Shown: positions 1 through 8,638 of the stretch, piece after piece
Layout of the letters: the number at the start of each line of letters is the position of its first letter
Numbering within the stretch: the stretch's first letter is position 1
Assembly (NCBI GenBank): GCA_014656175.1
Contig: BNBX01000011.1
Location: forward strand, 63,420-127,419
Source of the DNA: Streptomyces werraensis
Lineage (GTDB): Bacteria > Actinomycetota > Actinomycetes > Streptomycetales > Streptomycetaceae
Length of the DNA: 64,000 nucleotides
Direction of reading: 5' to 3'
Program-made: the position numbers and the translations under genes
Notes under the pieces: generated by a model
The model's input: only the letters and a program-made list of their open reading frames with translations
What the model was told of the DNA's origin: nothing
Database searches by the model: none

Positions 1-557
1 CCGTGTGCTGGAAGGCCTCCGCGGCGAGCCGCTTGCGGGTGGTGAGGTCGAAGCCGCCGGCCCGGACCGCGGCGAGGACGTCGCCGTAGCGGGCGGGGCT
101 GGTGACGACGGCGACCGACGGGTGGTTCTTGGCGGCGGCGCGGACCATCGAGGGGCCGCCGATGTCGATCTGCTCCACGCACTCGTCGGGCGAGGCGCCG
201 GAGGCGACGGTCTCACGGAACGGGTAGAGGTTCACGACGACCAGGTCGAACGGCTCCACGCCGAGGTCCTTGAGCTGCTGCTCGTGGTCGGCGAGACGCA
301 GGTCGGCGAGGATTCCGGCGTGCACCTTGGGGTGCAGCGTCTTGACCCGGCCGTCCAGGCACTCGGGGAAGCCGGTCAGCTCCTCGACCTTGGTCACGGG
401 GACGCCCGCGGCGGCGATCTTCGCGGCGGTGGACCCGGTGGAGACCAGCTCCACCCCGGCCTCGTGCAGGCCGCGCGCGAGATCCTCGAGGCCGGTCTTG
501 TCGTAGACGCTGACGAGCGCCCGTCGAATGGCCCGCTTGTTGCTCTCGGCGGTCACT
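1..557 (-). CDS. purH: PurH, AICAR formyltransferase/IMP cyclohydrolase (partial, N-terminal part)
   Basis: Bifunctional enzyme for the last two steps of purine synthesis: formylation of AICAR and closure of FAICAR to IMP. Only about 185 N-terminal residues lie in the window; the gene runs off the left edge. The visible part is the IMP cyclohydrolase (MGS-like) domain: the start RRALVSVYDKTGLEDLAR, the STGSTA segment, GRVKTLHPKVHAG and VVVNLYPF are typical. The GTG start overlaps the purN stop by 4 bp (GTGA), so translation of the two is probably coupled. Assignment is secure; only completeness is unknown. Confidence 0.95.
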
Positions 558-1194
558 GGATAACTACCTTTCGTCCCTCGATGCGATAGCCGTTGCGGGC
601 GAGGCGCCCCACGACCTCGACGAGCAGCTTGCGCTCGACTTCCTTGATGCGCTCGTGCAGAGCGCTCTCGTCGTCCTCGTCCCGGACCTCCACCACGCCC
701 TGCGCGATGATCGGCCCGGTGTCGACGCCGTCGTCGACGAAGTGGACGGTGCAGCCGGTGACCTTGGCGCCGTACGCGAGCGCGTCCCGTACGCCGTGGG
801 CTCCCGGGAAACTGGGCAGCAGGGCGGGGTGGGTGTTCACGAACCGCCCGCCGAAGCGCGCGAGGAACTCCTTCCCCACAATCTTCATGAACCCGGCGGA
901 CACCACGAGGTCGGGCTCGTACGCGGCGACGGCCTCGGCGAGCGCCGCGTCCCACTCCTCGCGGGTCGGGTGGTCCTTGACCTTGCACACGAAGGTCGGC
1001 AGCCCGGCGCGCTCGGCGCGGGCCAGTCCTTCGATGCCCTCGCGGTCCGCGCCGACGGCGACGACCTCGGCCCCGTAGGCGTCGGGTCCGACGGCGGCGA
1101 TCCCGTCGAGGAGCGCCTGCAGATTGGTGCCGGATCCGGAGACCAGCACGACGAGACGACGCCTGGCGCGCTCGGCCACGGGCTTGGCGGCCAC
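553..1194 (-). CDS. purN: PurN, phosphoribosylglycinamide formyltransferase
   Basis: Transfers a formyl group from 10-formyl-THF to GAR in de novo purine synthesis. 213 residues, the usual length. N-terminal VVLVSGSGTNLQALL is the phosphate-binding loop of the family; VSAGFMKIVG, the catalytic NTHPALLPSFPGAHG segment (Asn and His) and the DDGVDTGPII motif (catalytic Asp) are all present. An open frame extends upstream to 1506, but GTG at 1194 gives the family-length protein and is preceded by a purine-rich GAGAAAGGG. First gene of a purN-purH operon. Confidence 0.95.
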   Translation of the reverse strand: MAAKPVAERARRRLVVLVSGSGTNLQALLDGIAAVGPDAYGAEVVAVGADREGIEGLARAERAGLPTFVCKVKDHPTREEWDAALAEAVAAYEPDLVVSAGFMKIVGKEFLARFGGRFVNTHPALLPSFPGAHGVRDALAYGAKVTGCTVHFVDDGVDTGPIIAQGVVEVRDEDDESALHERIKEVERKLLVEVVGRLARNGYRIEGRKVVIQ

Positions 1195-1581
1195 GGTGGG
1201 GCCCTTTCTCGGGGAGCGTCTGTACGGCCGGCGGCACAGCGCTTTGTACATTCCTACGAATGCTTCGCGCCCCCTGATACGGGGAAGCCTACGAAGCGGC
1301 CGACCGGCAGCAACGATACCGGCACTCCCGACGGGCCCCCACGGGACGGGGGCGTGGCCGGAAGGTAGCGTCTGGTAGGAGCAGGCCGGGGTACGCAGCT
1401 CCTGGACACCGGGGCGCACGGGAACGCCGACCGCGCACCGTTCGTTCACAGGGCGACGGACCCGGGCCGCGCGGAGCTGACGGGAACGCACCAGCTCACC
1501 GCTCACTCGTAGTCGATACGTCGTGCGAGGCGGTCACACCGCACTCACGCCGTGCTTCACAAAGGGGAAGACGCTCACTTG
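1195..1581. other. Divergent intergenic region, purN / membrane protein gene
   Basis: About 390 bp between two divergent genes, so it should contain both promoters. The stretch 1240-1265 is AT-richer than its surroundings (TTTGTACATTCCTACGAATG) and is the likeliest place for the purN promoter. I could not define -35/-10 boxes with confidence. No RNA gene or riboswitch recognised. Confidence 0.4.
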
Positions 1582-2367
1582 ATGCCGGACCGCAGCCTGC
1601 GACTCCTCACGTTCCCCCAGCAGTCGGCCCAGGGAGGGGAGCGTGGCGCCGTGCTGCTGCGGGAGCGCCCCTCCTCGCCGCCCGAGGCCCCCCGCGGCGA
1701 CGGCGACGACCGCCGTGACGGCCAGGACTCCCGGGACGGTCAGGGGGCGGGCCAGGACGACAATCCGTTCGCGCCCCCGCCGGAAGGCACGCCCGACCGC
1801 CCCTGGCAGCCCCGCCATCCCTCGGGCGGCGAGGGCGAGGGCGGCGGCCGCTCCCCCTGGGGCCGCAACTGGAGCGACCGGCAGCCCGGCCGCTCCCCCG
1901 GCGGCTTCGGCGAGCGTCCGCGCGGCCCGGAGGGGCAGGGCGGCGGCCAGCAGGGTCCGGGCATGCGCTGGGACCCCACGGACCCGGCCCAGCGCCGCGC
2001 GCGCTACGCCCTGCTCGGCGGCATGTGGGCCTTCTTCTTCGCCCTGTTCAACTGGCCTTACCTGGCGCTCCTTCTGGGCGCGCTCGCCCTGTACTGGAGC
2101 ATCAGCGCCCTGCGCGCCAAGCCCCGCGGGCAGGACCCGGACACCCCGGCGTCCGAGCAGAAGGGCCGCCCGCAGACCACGGCGGCGGTGAGCGGCCTGG
2201 TCACGGCGGGCCTGGCGCTGCTGCTGGTGGCGGGGGTCTTCGGCGCCCGTCTGGTCTACAGCGACTACTACGAGTGCACCAGCGACGCCCTCACGCAGCA
2301 GGCGCGCCAGTCCTGCGCGGACCACCTGCCGGAACAGCTGCGGGGCCTGCTGGACGAGCAAAACTGA
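1582..2367 (+). CDS. Membrane protein with long Gly/Pro-rich N-terminus
   Basis: 261 residues. Residues 1-135 are hydrophilic, rich in Gly, Pro, Arg and Asp, and look disordered. They are followed by two or three hydrophobic segments: around 147-180 (GMWAFFFALFNWPYLALLLGA, then YWSISAL) and around 204-225 (VSGLVTAGLALLLVAGVFGA). The C-terminal tail has two cysteines (YYECTSDAL, QSCADHL) and probably lies outside. ATG at 1582 is chosen because AAGGGGAAG sits about 11 bases upstream; an in-frame GTG at 1552 is possible. Function unknown. Its conserved place beside purN is typical of Streptomyces. Confidence 0.75.
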   Translation: MPDRSLRLLTFPQQSAQGGERGAVLLRERPSSPPEAPRGDGDDRRDGQDSRDGQGAGQDDNPFAPPPEGTPDRPWQPRHPSGGEGEGGGRSPWGRNWSDRQPGRSPGGFGERPRGPEGQGGGQQGPGMRWDPTDPAQRRARYALLGGMWAFFFALFNWPYLALLLGALALYWSISALRAKPRGQDPDTPASEQKGRPQTTAAVSGLVTAGLALLLVAGVFGARLVYSDYYECTSDALTQQARQSCADHLPEQLRGLLDEQN

Positions 2368-2413
2368 CGGGAGGCGCACCGGACGTCTCCCCGGACCCCG
2401 TCCAACCAACCGC

Positions 2414-4039
2414 TCAGGCGGGTGGGCGGGGTCCGGTGTCGTCCGGGGCCAGGGGATCGGGGCGGGGGCGGAGGTCGCGGAGGCCGAGGGAGTCTGTGCC
2501 GTCCGGGAGGGCGCCGCGGTCGCCCTGGTCACGGTCGTCGTGGTCACGGTCGTCGTCGTCGAGGAGCAGGTAGGGCTCGTCGTCGGCGACGGGAGCAGGG
2601 GCGGGGGCGCTTCGCCCGGGCTTCCGCTCGAACCACCTGCCGCGAGGGAGCCGCGCCCTCGGAGCCGAGCGCGGCGGGACAGGACGGCGCCGGGGCGCGA
2701 CCACAGGGTCCGGACGACGCTCGCCCCCGCCCCGCCCGTACGACCGCCGGAGGCACCACGCCCGTACGGTCAGGGCCGTCACGGCGGCCGTCAGGCCGAG
2801 CCACACCGCCGTCGCCAGGCCCACCTGCCACCACACCGGGCCGAACCTCGCCAGCGCGGCCGTGCCCAGCGGGCCGCCCGCCAGCCCGGCGAGCAGCGCC
2901 AGCAGCACCCCGGACAGCCCCGCCGCGAATGCCGCCGCACCGGCGGTCCGCCCAGTCGTCCAGATGCCGAAGCGCCCCCCGCCCGTCACGGACCCCCGCC
3001 CGACGTACCACCCCACCACGGCCCCCGCCGTCAGCGGCAGCGCCGCGACCGTCCCGTGCAACGCCGCGCCCGCGCCCGGGTCCGGCACCGCCGCCAGCAG
3101 CGGGAACGGCGGCAGCAGCGGCGCGCCCTGCCCACCGAGCGGCGTCACCGGGACGCCGACACCGAGCAGGAAGCCGGGGCCCAGGGCGTAGGCCGCCGCC
3201 CACACCGCCGCGTTCGGCAGCAGCGCGACGCAGAGCAGCGCCACCGCGAGCCACCCCGACCAGCCCTCGGTCAGCCGTCCGAACGCCCTGCGGGTCTCGC
3301 CGAGGTGCCAGCACAGCGACACCGTCAGCAGCACCGCACCGCCCGCCACCAGCACCGCCGCCCCGGCCGCCGCCGCGCGCGCCGCGACACCGGGACGGCC
3401 GTCCGGGCCCAGCACCAGGTGCCGCACGCCCCGGGGCAGCACCGCACCCAGCACCTGCTCCAACGGTCCGCTGGGCCGTCCGTACGCGGTCCACACCCCC
3501 GCGCCGGCGGCCACCACCGCGACCAGCGGCACGCACGTCACCGCCCACGTCCAGGAGGGCCGCAGCGCGCCGCCGGCGGCGTAGAGGGCGGCGGGGGCGG
3601 CGACCGCGAGGTAGCCGAGGACGACACCCGCCCAGGCGATGCGGCCCGGCACCGGCGGGGCGTTGTCGCGGGCGCCTCCCTCGGCGGTGTCCCGCGCCGC
3701 CCGGTGCAGCAGCCACACCGGCACCGCGGCGAGCAGCAGCGGGGGCACGCCCATCGGGGAGGGGGCGCCGGAAAGGGTGTCGACGCGGACCAGTTCGGCG
3801 CCGTGGGCGAGCAGCCACAGGGCCGCCGCGACATGCAGGGCGCCGCCGGGTCCGCTGTCCGGGTAGGGCGAGCTGACCCACAGCAGCATCACGAGCACGG
3901 TGAACGCCGCGAGGCCCAGCCCGGCCGCGAGGGCGCCACCGGCAAGGCCGCAGGCCAGCCCGGGCGAGCGGTGACGCACCCGGAGGAGCAGGGAAGCCGG
4001 CATCGATCGGCGTACGGTCGTCTGGATCACGTCCGCCAT
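2414..4039 (-). CDS. PerM/DUF6350-type polytopic membrane protein
   Basis: 541 residues with about ten predicted membrane helices between residues 20 and 420 (for example GLAAFTVLVMLLWV, AGVVLGYLAVAAPAAL, AAVLVAGGAVLLTVSLC), then a charged Arg/Asp-rich cytoplasmic tail of about 110 residues ending in Asp repeats. This topology and the position between purN and sucD match the actinobacterial DUF6350 family, annotated as cell division protein PerM from work in mycobacteria. Family placement is by recognition of architecture, not a profile search. Starts 96 bp from the divergent HTH/sigma-like gene. Confidence 0.7.
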   Translation of the reverse strand: MADVIQTTVRRSMPASLLLRVRHRSPGLACGLAGGALAAGLGLAAFTVLVMLLWVSSPYPDSGPGGALHVAAALWLLAHGAELVRVDTLSGAPSPMGVPPLLLAAVPVWLLHRAARDTAEGGARDNAPPVPGRIAWAGVVLGYLAVAAPAALYAAGGALRPSWTWAVTCVPLVAVVAAGAGVWTAYGRPSGPLEQVLGAVLPRGVRHLVLGPDGRPGVAARAAAAGAAVLVAGGAVLLTVSLCWHLGETRRAFGRLTEGWSGWLAVALLCVALLPNAAVWAAAYALGPGFLLGVGVPVTPLGGQGAPLLPPFPLLAAVPDPGAGAALHGTVAALPLTAGAVVGWYVGRGSVTGGGRFGIWTTGRTAGAAAFAAGLSGVLLALLAGLAGGPLGTAALARFGPVWWQVGLATAVWLGLTAAVTALTVRAWCLRRSYGRGGGERRPDPVVAPRRRPVPPRSAPRARLPRGRWFERKPGRSAPAPAPVADDEPYLLLDDDDRDHDDRDQGDRGALPDGTDSLGLRDLRPRPDPLAPDDTGPRPPA

Positions 4040-4094
4040 GCTCCCAACGACACGCGCTTTACCGGCGTAACGGGCGAAGCTCGGCTGTGTCGCT

Positions 4095-4130
4095 CAATAT
4101 ACGTTTATGTACTTTTCTGTACTGAGGGAC
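4095..4130 (+). promoter_or_regulatory. AT-rich promoter region with TGTACT direct repeat
   Basis: An AT-rich island in a 72% GC region, between two divergent genes. It contains TGTACT at 4108-4113 and again at 4118-4123, exactly one helical turn apart, followed at once by the ribosome binding site TGAGGGAC for the gene at 4136. Position and spacing suggest an operator, possibly for the XRE-type HTH protein encoded just downstream. Inference only. Confidence 0.4.
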
Positions 4131-4135
4131 GCCCA

Positions 4136-5884
4136 GTGACGCGAAGCCGTGCCCTTCCGCTCCCCCCGCCCAGCGAACGCCGACGGCTGCGGGAGGCACG
4201 TGCGCTGACACGCGCTCAGCTCGCGAAGCGGCTCGGGGTACGCCCGGACACGGTGCGCGCCTGGGAGTCGGGCCGCAGCACGCCTCGGGGGCGCAACAGG
4301 GCCGCCTACGCGGAGCTGCTGTCCACGCTGGCGGAGGACACGGCCCGTCAGACGCCGCCCGCCTCCGGCGAGGTGACGATCCGTACGGCACCGGCCGGAG
4401 ACGCCGACGCGTCGGGGCAGGGCGCGGCCCCCGACCCCACGTCGTTCGTCCTGACCTCTGCCGCGCTCGTGTCGCCGAAGGCGGACGCAGCAGGGGGACC
4501 GGGATCGGCGGCCGAGGGTTCGTCGGGCGAGCGGCAGCCAGGGAGCGGGGTGTCCGTCGGGGCCGGGCCGGCAGCGAGGCGTGAGCCGGGCGCGGCAGAC
4601 GGCCCGCCGCCGGGGGCCGGGCGGACCCCGGGCCGCGGCCAGGAGTTCCAGGACGGGACCGAGTCGGACGGCGGACCAGCGTCGCAGGACGGCCCGATCC
4701 CGGAGAGCGGACGGGAGCCGGGGAACGGTTCGGCGTCGGAACGTGGCCCGGTGTCGGGAGGCAGGCCCGGGTCCGGAAGCAGCACCGCGTCGGAGCGGGA
4801 TCCGGTGCCGGCGGGCGACCACGGGCCGGACGGTGGACCCGCGCCGGCGCGCGGAGCAGCCCCGGAGCAGGAAGCGATGCCGGCCGGCAACCCCGAGCCG
4901 GCGCGCGGGGAGTCGTCCAGCGGCGGGGCCGTGCCGGGGCGTGGGCGTGCGTCCCGTGGTGGAGGGCGTGGGCGGCCACGACCCTCGTGGGCGCGGGTGT
5001 TGCGGCCGTCGGGGGCGCGGGTGTTGCGGCCGTCGGGGCGGGAGCGCGCGTCCGGGGCCGTCCCCGCCGCACGGGAGGCGGGGCCGTATCTGACGCCCGC
5101 GCAGGCCTTCGACGCGCTGTACGCGTACTGCGCCCCCGCCCTCGTCCGGCAGTCGTACCTGCTCGCCGGGCGGCGGGACCTCGCGCACGAGTCCGTGGAG
5201 CGGGCCTTCCAGCGGGCGTGGGACCACTGGCCGAAGGTGGCGCGCGACCCGGACCCGCCCGGGTGGGTGCGTGCGGCAGCGCACGACTGGGCGCTGTCCC
5301 CCTGGCATCGCTTCCGCCGCCGCTACCGGCACCCCGAGCCCCCGCCGCCCGAGGACGACGACCGCACGCTGCTGGACGCGCTGCTGAGCCTGCCGCCGCC
5401 GTACCGCCGCACGCTCGTGCTGTACGACGGGGTCGGCCTGGACCTGCCCGAGACGGCGGCGGAGACGGAGGCCAGCACGCGGGCCGCGGCCGGGAGGCTG
5501 ATGTACGCGCGCGAGGTCCTCGCGGAACGGCTGCCGGAGCTGGCCGATCCGGAGGAGCTGCACGTCCGGCTGGCGGAGCTGGCGTCCACCGGCCGGACGC
5601 GGGCGGCGGAACCGGCGGCGGTGCGCGGCGGCAGCGAGCGCCGGGCGCGCCTGTGGACGCGGACGGCGGCGGCCGTGACCGTCGTCCTGATCGGCAGCAC
5701 GGCGATGACCCTGCACACGGCGCCGACGCACTACGTGCCGCCCGTGCCCCCGGGCGAGACGGTGCGGGGCGTGCCGCCCCGGGTGGCGCCGGGCCCGCTC
5801 TCGGACGAGCAGCGCGAGCTGCGCGACCGACTGCGCAAGGCCCTGCTCGACGGCCCGGAACGCCTCACCCCCCTGGCCCGCTGA
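4136..5884 (+). CDS. XRE-type HTH / sigma-70-like / membrane-anchored fusion protein
   Basis: 582 residues with an unusual architecture. Residues about 14-55 form an XRE-like helix-turn-helix (LREARALTRAQLAKRLGVRP, then VRAWESGRSTPRGRN). A Gly/Pro/Ser-rich linker of about 260 residues follows. Residues about 320-390 resemble ECF sigma region 2 (FDALYAYCAPALVRQSYLL, AHESVERAFQRAW), and 405-465 resemble region 4 (LLSLPPPYRRTLVLY, ETAAETEASTRAAAGRLMYA). A single membrane helix lies near 510-530 (AAAVTVVLIGSTAMTL), with a short tail predicted outside. GTG at 4136 has a good Shine-Dalgarno; the open frame upstream to 2540 is antisense to the previous gene and is rejected. Probably a membrane-tethered regulator; target unknown. 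Confidence 0.8.
   Translation: MTRSRALPLPPPSERRRLREARALTRAQLAKRLGVRPDTVRAWESGRSTPRGRNRAAYAELLSTLAEDTARQTPPASGEVTIRTAPAGDADASGQGAAPDPTSFVLTSAALVSPKADAAGGPGSAAEGSSGERQPGSGVSVGAGPAARREPGAADGPPPGAGRTPGRGQEFQDGTESDGGPASQDGPIPESGREPGNGSASERGPVSGGRPGSGSSTASERDPVPAGDHGPDGGPAPARGAAPEQEAMPAGNPEPARGESSSGGAVPGRGRASRGGGRGRPRPSWARVLRPSGARVLRPSGRERASGAVPAAREAGPYLTPAQAFDALYAYCAPALVRQSYLLAGRRDLAHESVERAFQRAWDHWPKVARDPDPPGWVRAAAHDWALSPWHRFRRRYRHPEPPPPEDDDRTLLDALLSLPPPYRRTLVLYDGVGLDLPETAAETEASTRAAAGRLMYAREVLAERLPELADPEELHVRLAELASTGRTRAAEPAAVRGGSERRARLWTRTAAAVTVVLIGSTAMTLHTAPTHYVPPVPPGETVRGVPPRVAPGPLSDEQRELRDRLRKALLDGPERLTPLAR
4991..5038 (+). repeat. Two perfect 24-bp tandem repeats in the linker
   Basis: The 24-bp unit beginning GCGCGGGTGTTGCGG occurs twice with no gap inside the low-complexity linker of the HTH/sigma-like gene, giving a doubled Ala-Arg-Val-Leu-Arg-Pro-Ser-Gly peptide. 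It is in frame, so copy number changes would alter linker length without breaking the frame. Confidence 0.8.
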
Positions 5885-5905
5885 GCCGCGTCCCGCGCGC
5901 GAAAG

Positions 5906-5947
5906 ACGGGTGGGCCCGTCCCCCGTCAGGGGAACGGGCCCACCCGT
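5906..5947. terminator. Bidirectional hairpin terminator between convergent genes
   Basis: A long inverted repeat (left arm ACGGGTGGGCCCGT, right arm ACGGGCCCACCCGT, extended by four C/G pairs and one mismatch) lies between the end of the HTH/sigma-like gene and the end of sucD. No clear T-run, as is common in Streptomyces. Confidence 0.8.
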
Positions 5948-5971
5948 TCGATGCGCTGCCGCGCCGGCGGT

Positions 5972-6856
5972 TCAGCCGGCGAGGATCGCGCGCGCCAGCT
6001 TGGCGGTCTCGGTCGGCGTCTTGCCGACCTTGACGCCGGCGGCCTCGAGGGCCTCCTTCTTCGCCTGCGCGGTGCCGGAGGAACCGGAGACGATGGCGCC
6101 GGCGTGGCCCATGGTCTTGCCCTCCGGCGCGGTGAAGCCCGCGACGTAGCCGACGACCGGCTTGGTCACGTTCTCCTTGATGAACGCCGCGGCCCGCTCC
6201 TCGGCGTCGCCGCCGATCTCACCGATCATCACGATCAGGTCGGTGTCGGGGTCGGCCTCGAACGCGGCGAGCGCGTCGATGTGCGTGGTGCCGATGATCG
6301 GGTCGCCGCCGATGCCGACGGCGGTCGAGAAGCCGATGTCGCGCAGCTCGTACATCATCTGGTACGTCAGCGTGCCGGACTTCGAGACCAGGCCGATGCG
6401 GCCCGGCTTGGTGATGTCGCCCGGGATGATGCCGACGTTCGACTGGCCCGGGGTGATGATGCCGGGGCAGTTCGGGCCGATGATCCGGGTCTTGTTGCCC
6501 TTCTTGCCGGCGTACGCCCAGAAGGCGGCCGTGTCGTGCACGGCGATGCCCTCGGTGATCACGACGGCCAGCGGGATCTCGGCGTCGATGGCCTCGACGA
6601 CCGCGTCCTTGGTGAACTTCTCCGGCACGAAGATGACGGAGACGTTGGCGCCGGTCTTCTCGATGGCCTCCTTGACGGTGCCGAAGACGGGTACCTCGGT
6701 GCCGTCGAAGTCCACGGTCTGACCCGCCTTGCGCGGGTTGACGCCGCCCACGACGTTGGTGCCGTCACCGAGCATGAGCTTGGTGTGCTTCATGCCCGTG
6801 GCGCCGGTCATGCCCTGGACGATGACCTTGCTGTCCTTGTTGAGCCAGATAGCCAT
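5972..6856 (-). CDS. sucD: SucD, succinyl-CoA synthetase alpha subunit
   Basis: TCA-cycle enzyme interconverting succinyl-CoA and succinate with ADP/GDP phosphorylation; works as a complex with SucC. 294 residues, normal length. Visible features: the CoA-binding Rossmann start (VIVQGMTGATGMKH), the GPNCPGIITP and SKSGTLTYQ segments, and the phospho-histidine site GHAGAIVSGSSGT near residues 245-258. It lies 27 bp after sucC and is presumably co-transcribed with it. Confidence 0.97.
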   Translation of the reverse strand: MAIWLNKDSKVIVQGMTGATGMKHTKLMLGDGTNVVGGVNPRKAGQTVDFDGTEVPVFGTVKEAIEKTGANVSVIFVPEKFTKDAVVEAIDAEIPLAVVITEGIAVHDTAAFWAYAGKKGNKTRIIGPNCPGIITPGQSNVGIIPGDITKPGRIGLVSKSGTLTYQMMYELRDIGFSTAVGIGGDPIIGTTHIDALAAFEADPDTDLIVMIGEIGGDAEERAAAFIKENVTKPVVGYVAGFTAPEGKTMGHAGAIVSGSSGTAQAKKEALEAAGVKVGKTPTETAKLARAILAG

Positions 6857-6883
6857 GGTGTGTTGTGTCCTCGTCCTGAGTGC

Positions 6884-8065
6884 TTACTTGGCGGCGTGGG
6901 CCAGCTCGGCGGCCTTGTCGGCCGCGCCGTCCATGGTGTCGACGCGCTGCACCAGCGGGTGGTTCGCGTCGGTGAGGATCTGCCGGCCGAGCTCGGCGTT
7001 GTTGCCGTCGAGGCGCACGACGAGCGGCTTCTCGACCTTCTCGCCGCGGTCCTCCAGCAGCTTCAGGGCCTGGACGATGCCGTTGGCGACCTCGTCGCAG
7101 GCGGTGATGCCGCCGAAGACGTTGACGAAGACGGACTTGACGTCCGGGTCGCCGAGGATGATCTCGAGGCCGTTGGCCATGACCTGGGCGGAGGCGCCAC
7201 CGCCGATGTCCAGGAAGTTGGCCGGCTTGACGTTGCCGTGCTTCTCACCGGCGTACGCGACGACGTCCAGGGTGCTCATGACGAGACCCGCGCCGTTGCC
7301 GATGATGCCGACCTCACCGTCGAGCTTGACGTAGTTGAGGTTCTTCTCCTTGGCGGCGGCCTCGAGCGGGTTCGCCGCGGCCTTGTCCTGGAGCTCCTCG
7401 TACTCGGGGTGACGGAACTCGGCGTTGTCGTCGAGCGACACCTTGCCGTCCAGGGCGATGACGTCGCCGGAGGCGACCTTCGCCAGCGGGTTGACCTCGA
7501 CGAGGAGGGCGTCCGACTTGATGAAGGTGTCCCACAGCTTGATCAGGACGTTCGCGACCTTGTCCGCGACCTCGGCCGGGAACTTGGCGGTCTCGACGAT
7601 CTCGCGGGCCTTCGCCTCGTCCACGCCGTCGATGGCGTCGATCGCGATCTTGGCGACGGCCTCCGGGCGGGTGGCCGCCACCTCCTCGATCTCCATGCCG
7701 CCCTCGACGGACGCGATGGAGAGGAAGGTGCGGTTGGCACGGTCGAGGAGGAAGGAGACGTAGTACTCCTCCAGGATCTCCGGGGCCGTCTCGGCGATCA
7801 TCACCTTGTGGACCGTGTGGCCCTTGATGTCCATGCCGAGGATGTCCGTCGCGCGGGCGACGGCCTCGTCCGGGGTGGCGGCGAGCTTCACGCCGCCGGC
7901 CTTGCCGCGGCCGCCGACCTTCACCTGAGCCTTGACGACGGACTTGCCACCGAGACGCTCGGTGGCTGCGCGGGCCGCCTCAGGCGTGTCGATGACTTCA
8001 CCGGCCAGCACCGGTACATCGTGCTTGGCGAAGAGGTCCCTCGCCTGGTACTCGAACAGGTCCAC
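6884..8065 (-). CDS. sucC: SucC, succinyl-CoA synthetase beta subunit
   Basis: Beta subunit carrying the nucleotide-binding ATP-grasp domain. 393 residues. Begins MDLFEYQARDLFAKHDVPVL, then AQVKVGGRGKAGGVK (nucleotide binding), LLVEVNPLAK and the C-terminal CoA-ligase domain with GGGASAQVMANGLEI and FVNVFGGITACDEVANGI. GTG start at 8065 with GGGACGGAAG upstream. First gene of sucCD; its upstream region carries a candidate promoter and a Crp-like site. Confidence 0.97.
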   Translation of the reverse strand: MDLFEYQARDLFAKHDVPVLAGEVIDTPEAARAATERLGGKSVVKAQVKVGGRGKAGGVKLAATPDEAVARATDILGMDIKGHTVHKVMIAETAPEILEEYYVSFLLDRANRTFLSIASVEGGMEIEEVAATRPEAVAKIAIDAIDGVDEAKAREIVETAKFPAEVADKVANVLIKLWDTFIKSDALLVEVNPLAKVASGDVIALDGKVSLDDNAEFRHPEYEELQDKAAANPLEAAAKEKNLNYVKLDGEVGIIGNGAGLVMSTLDVVAYAGEKHGNVKPANFLDIGGGASAQVMANGLEIILGDPDVKSVFVNVFGGITACDEVANGIVQALKLLEDRGEKVEKPLVVRLDGNNAELGRQILTDANHPLVQRVDTMDGAADKAAELAHAAK

Positions 8066-8195
8066 GCGCTTCCGTCCCTATCAGTGATCTCGCGGTTCGT
8101 TGGATGCGTGGGCGTGCCGCGAAGGGCAACGTGACGTCCGCTCTGTCACAAGGGAGGCGCACACGGTGTCCGAGCGCGCGGCATGTCCGTCTCGC

Positions 8196-8226
8196 AGGTT
8201 ATCGCCGCATGGGGGGAGCCTCTAAA
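8196..8226 (-). promoter_or_regulatory. Candidate sucCD promoter
   Basis: On the minus strand TTTAGA (8226-8221) is followed 19 bases later by TAACCT (8201-8196), a vegetative-type pair, though the spacing is long. It predicts a leader of about 120 bases. Weak on its own; supported by the Crp-like palindrome centred about 64 bases upstream of the predicted start. Confidence 0.35.
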
Positions 8227-8246
8227 TCGCGGGTCACACGTGAGCG

Positions 8247-8261
8247 GTGATACCTGTCACA
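8247..8261. promoter_or_regulatory. Crp-like palindrome upstream of sucCD
   Basis: GTGA-TACCTG-TCACA matches the classical Crp half-sites and also the GTG(N6)GNCAC motif reported for S. coelicolor Crp. It sits close to the usual class I activator distance from the candidate sucC promoter. Confidence 0.45.
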
Positions 8262-8298
8262 TGATGTCGGCTTCTCCGGCACCGCGTGCCGCGCGTGA

Positions 8299-8336
8299 GG
8301 GGCCTCACCGGGCTGGGGTTGACCCGGTGAGGCCCT
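8299..8336. terminator. Strong hairpin, possible terminator
   Basis: GGCCTCACCGGG (8301-8312) and CCCGGTGAGGCC (8323-8334) form a perfect 12-bp stem with a 10-base loop. On the minus strand it would end transcripts of the upstream secreted-protein operon before the sucC promoter. Of the 573 bp without a gene (8066-8638), the part 8340-8638 holds only a weaker hairpin at 8495-8521; I found no convincing gene. Confidence 0.6.
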
Positions 8337-8638
8337 GCCGGACAACCCGGACAGGGCTGTGACGCCGTGGTCCGGGGTTGCGGGGCGGCCGGCCCCCATT
8401 CCCCAATGGGCGCCGGCCTCCCTTCCGCGAGGTCGCGGCCGGACGAACCGATGGCTTTCGGCTGTCCGGGTCCTGATGCCCCGCGGAGTCTTTTGTTACC
8501 CGTGAGTCAGGAACGGGTGACAGGCGGGTGCGCACCGGATGACGTGGGGACGGCCGGTCCACGGCGGTTTCGGCCGGGACCGGGCATCTGTCCGTACGGA
8601 CGGCTGCGCGCGCCTGCGCGGGAGTGTCGCCGTACGGC

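Noticed and set aside
2540..4135. Open frame extending the HTH/sigma-like gene 1.6 kb upstream
   Set aside because: It is antisense to the PerM-like membrane protein and its translation is Arg/Gly/His low complexity, typical of a GC-rich shadow frame.
8495..8521. Hairpin GTTACCCGT / ACGGGTGAC near TTTTG
   Set aside because: The T-run is on the wrong side for either direction of termination and the stem has a wobble pair; left unassigned.
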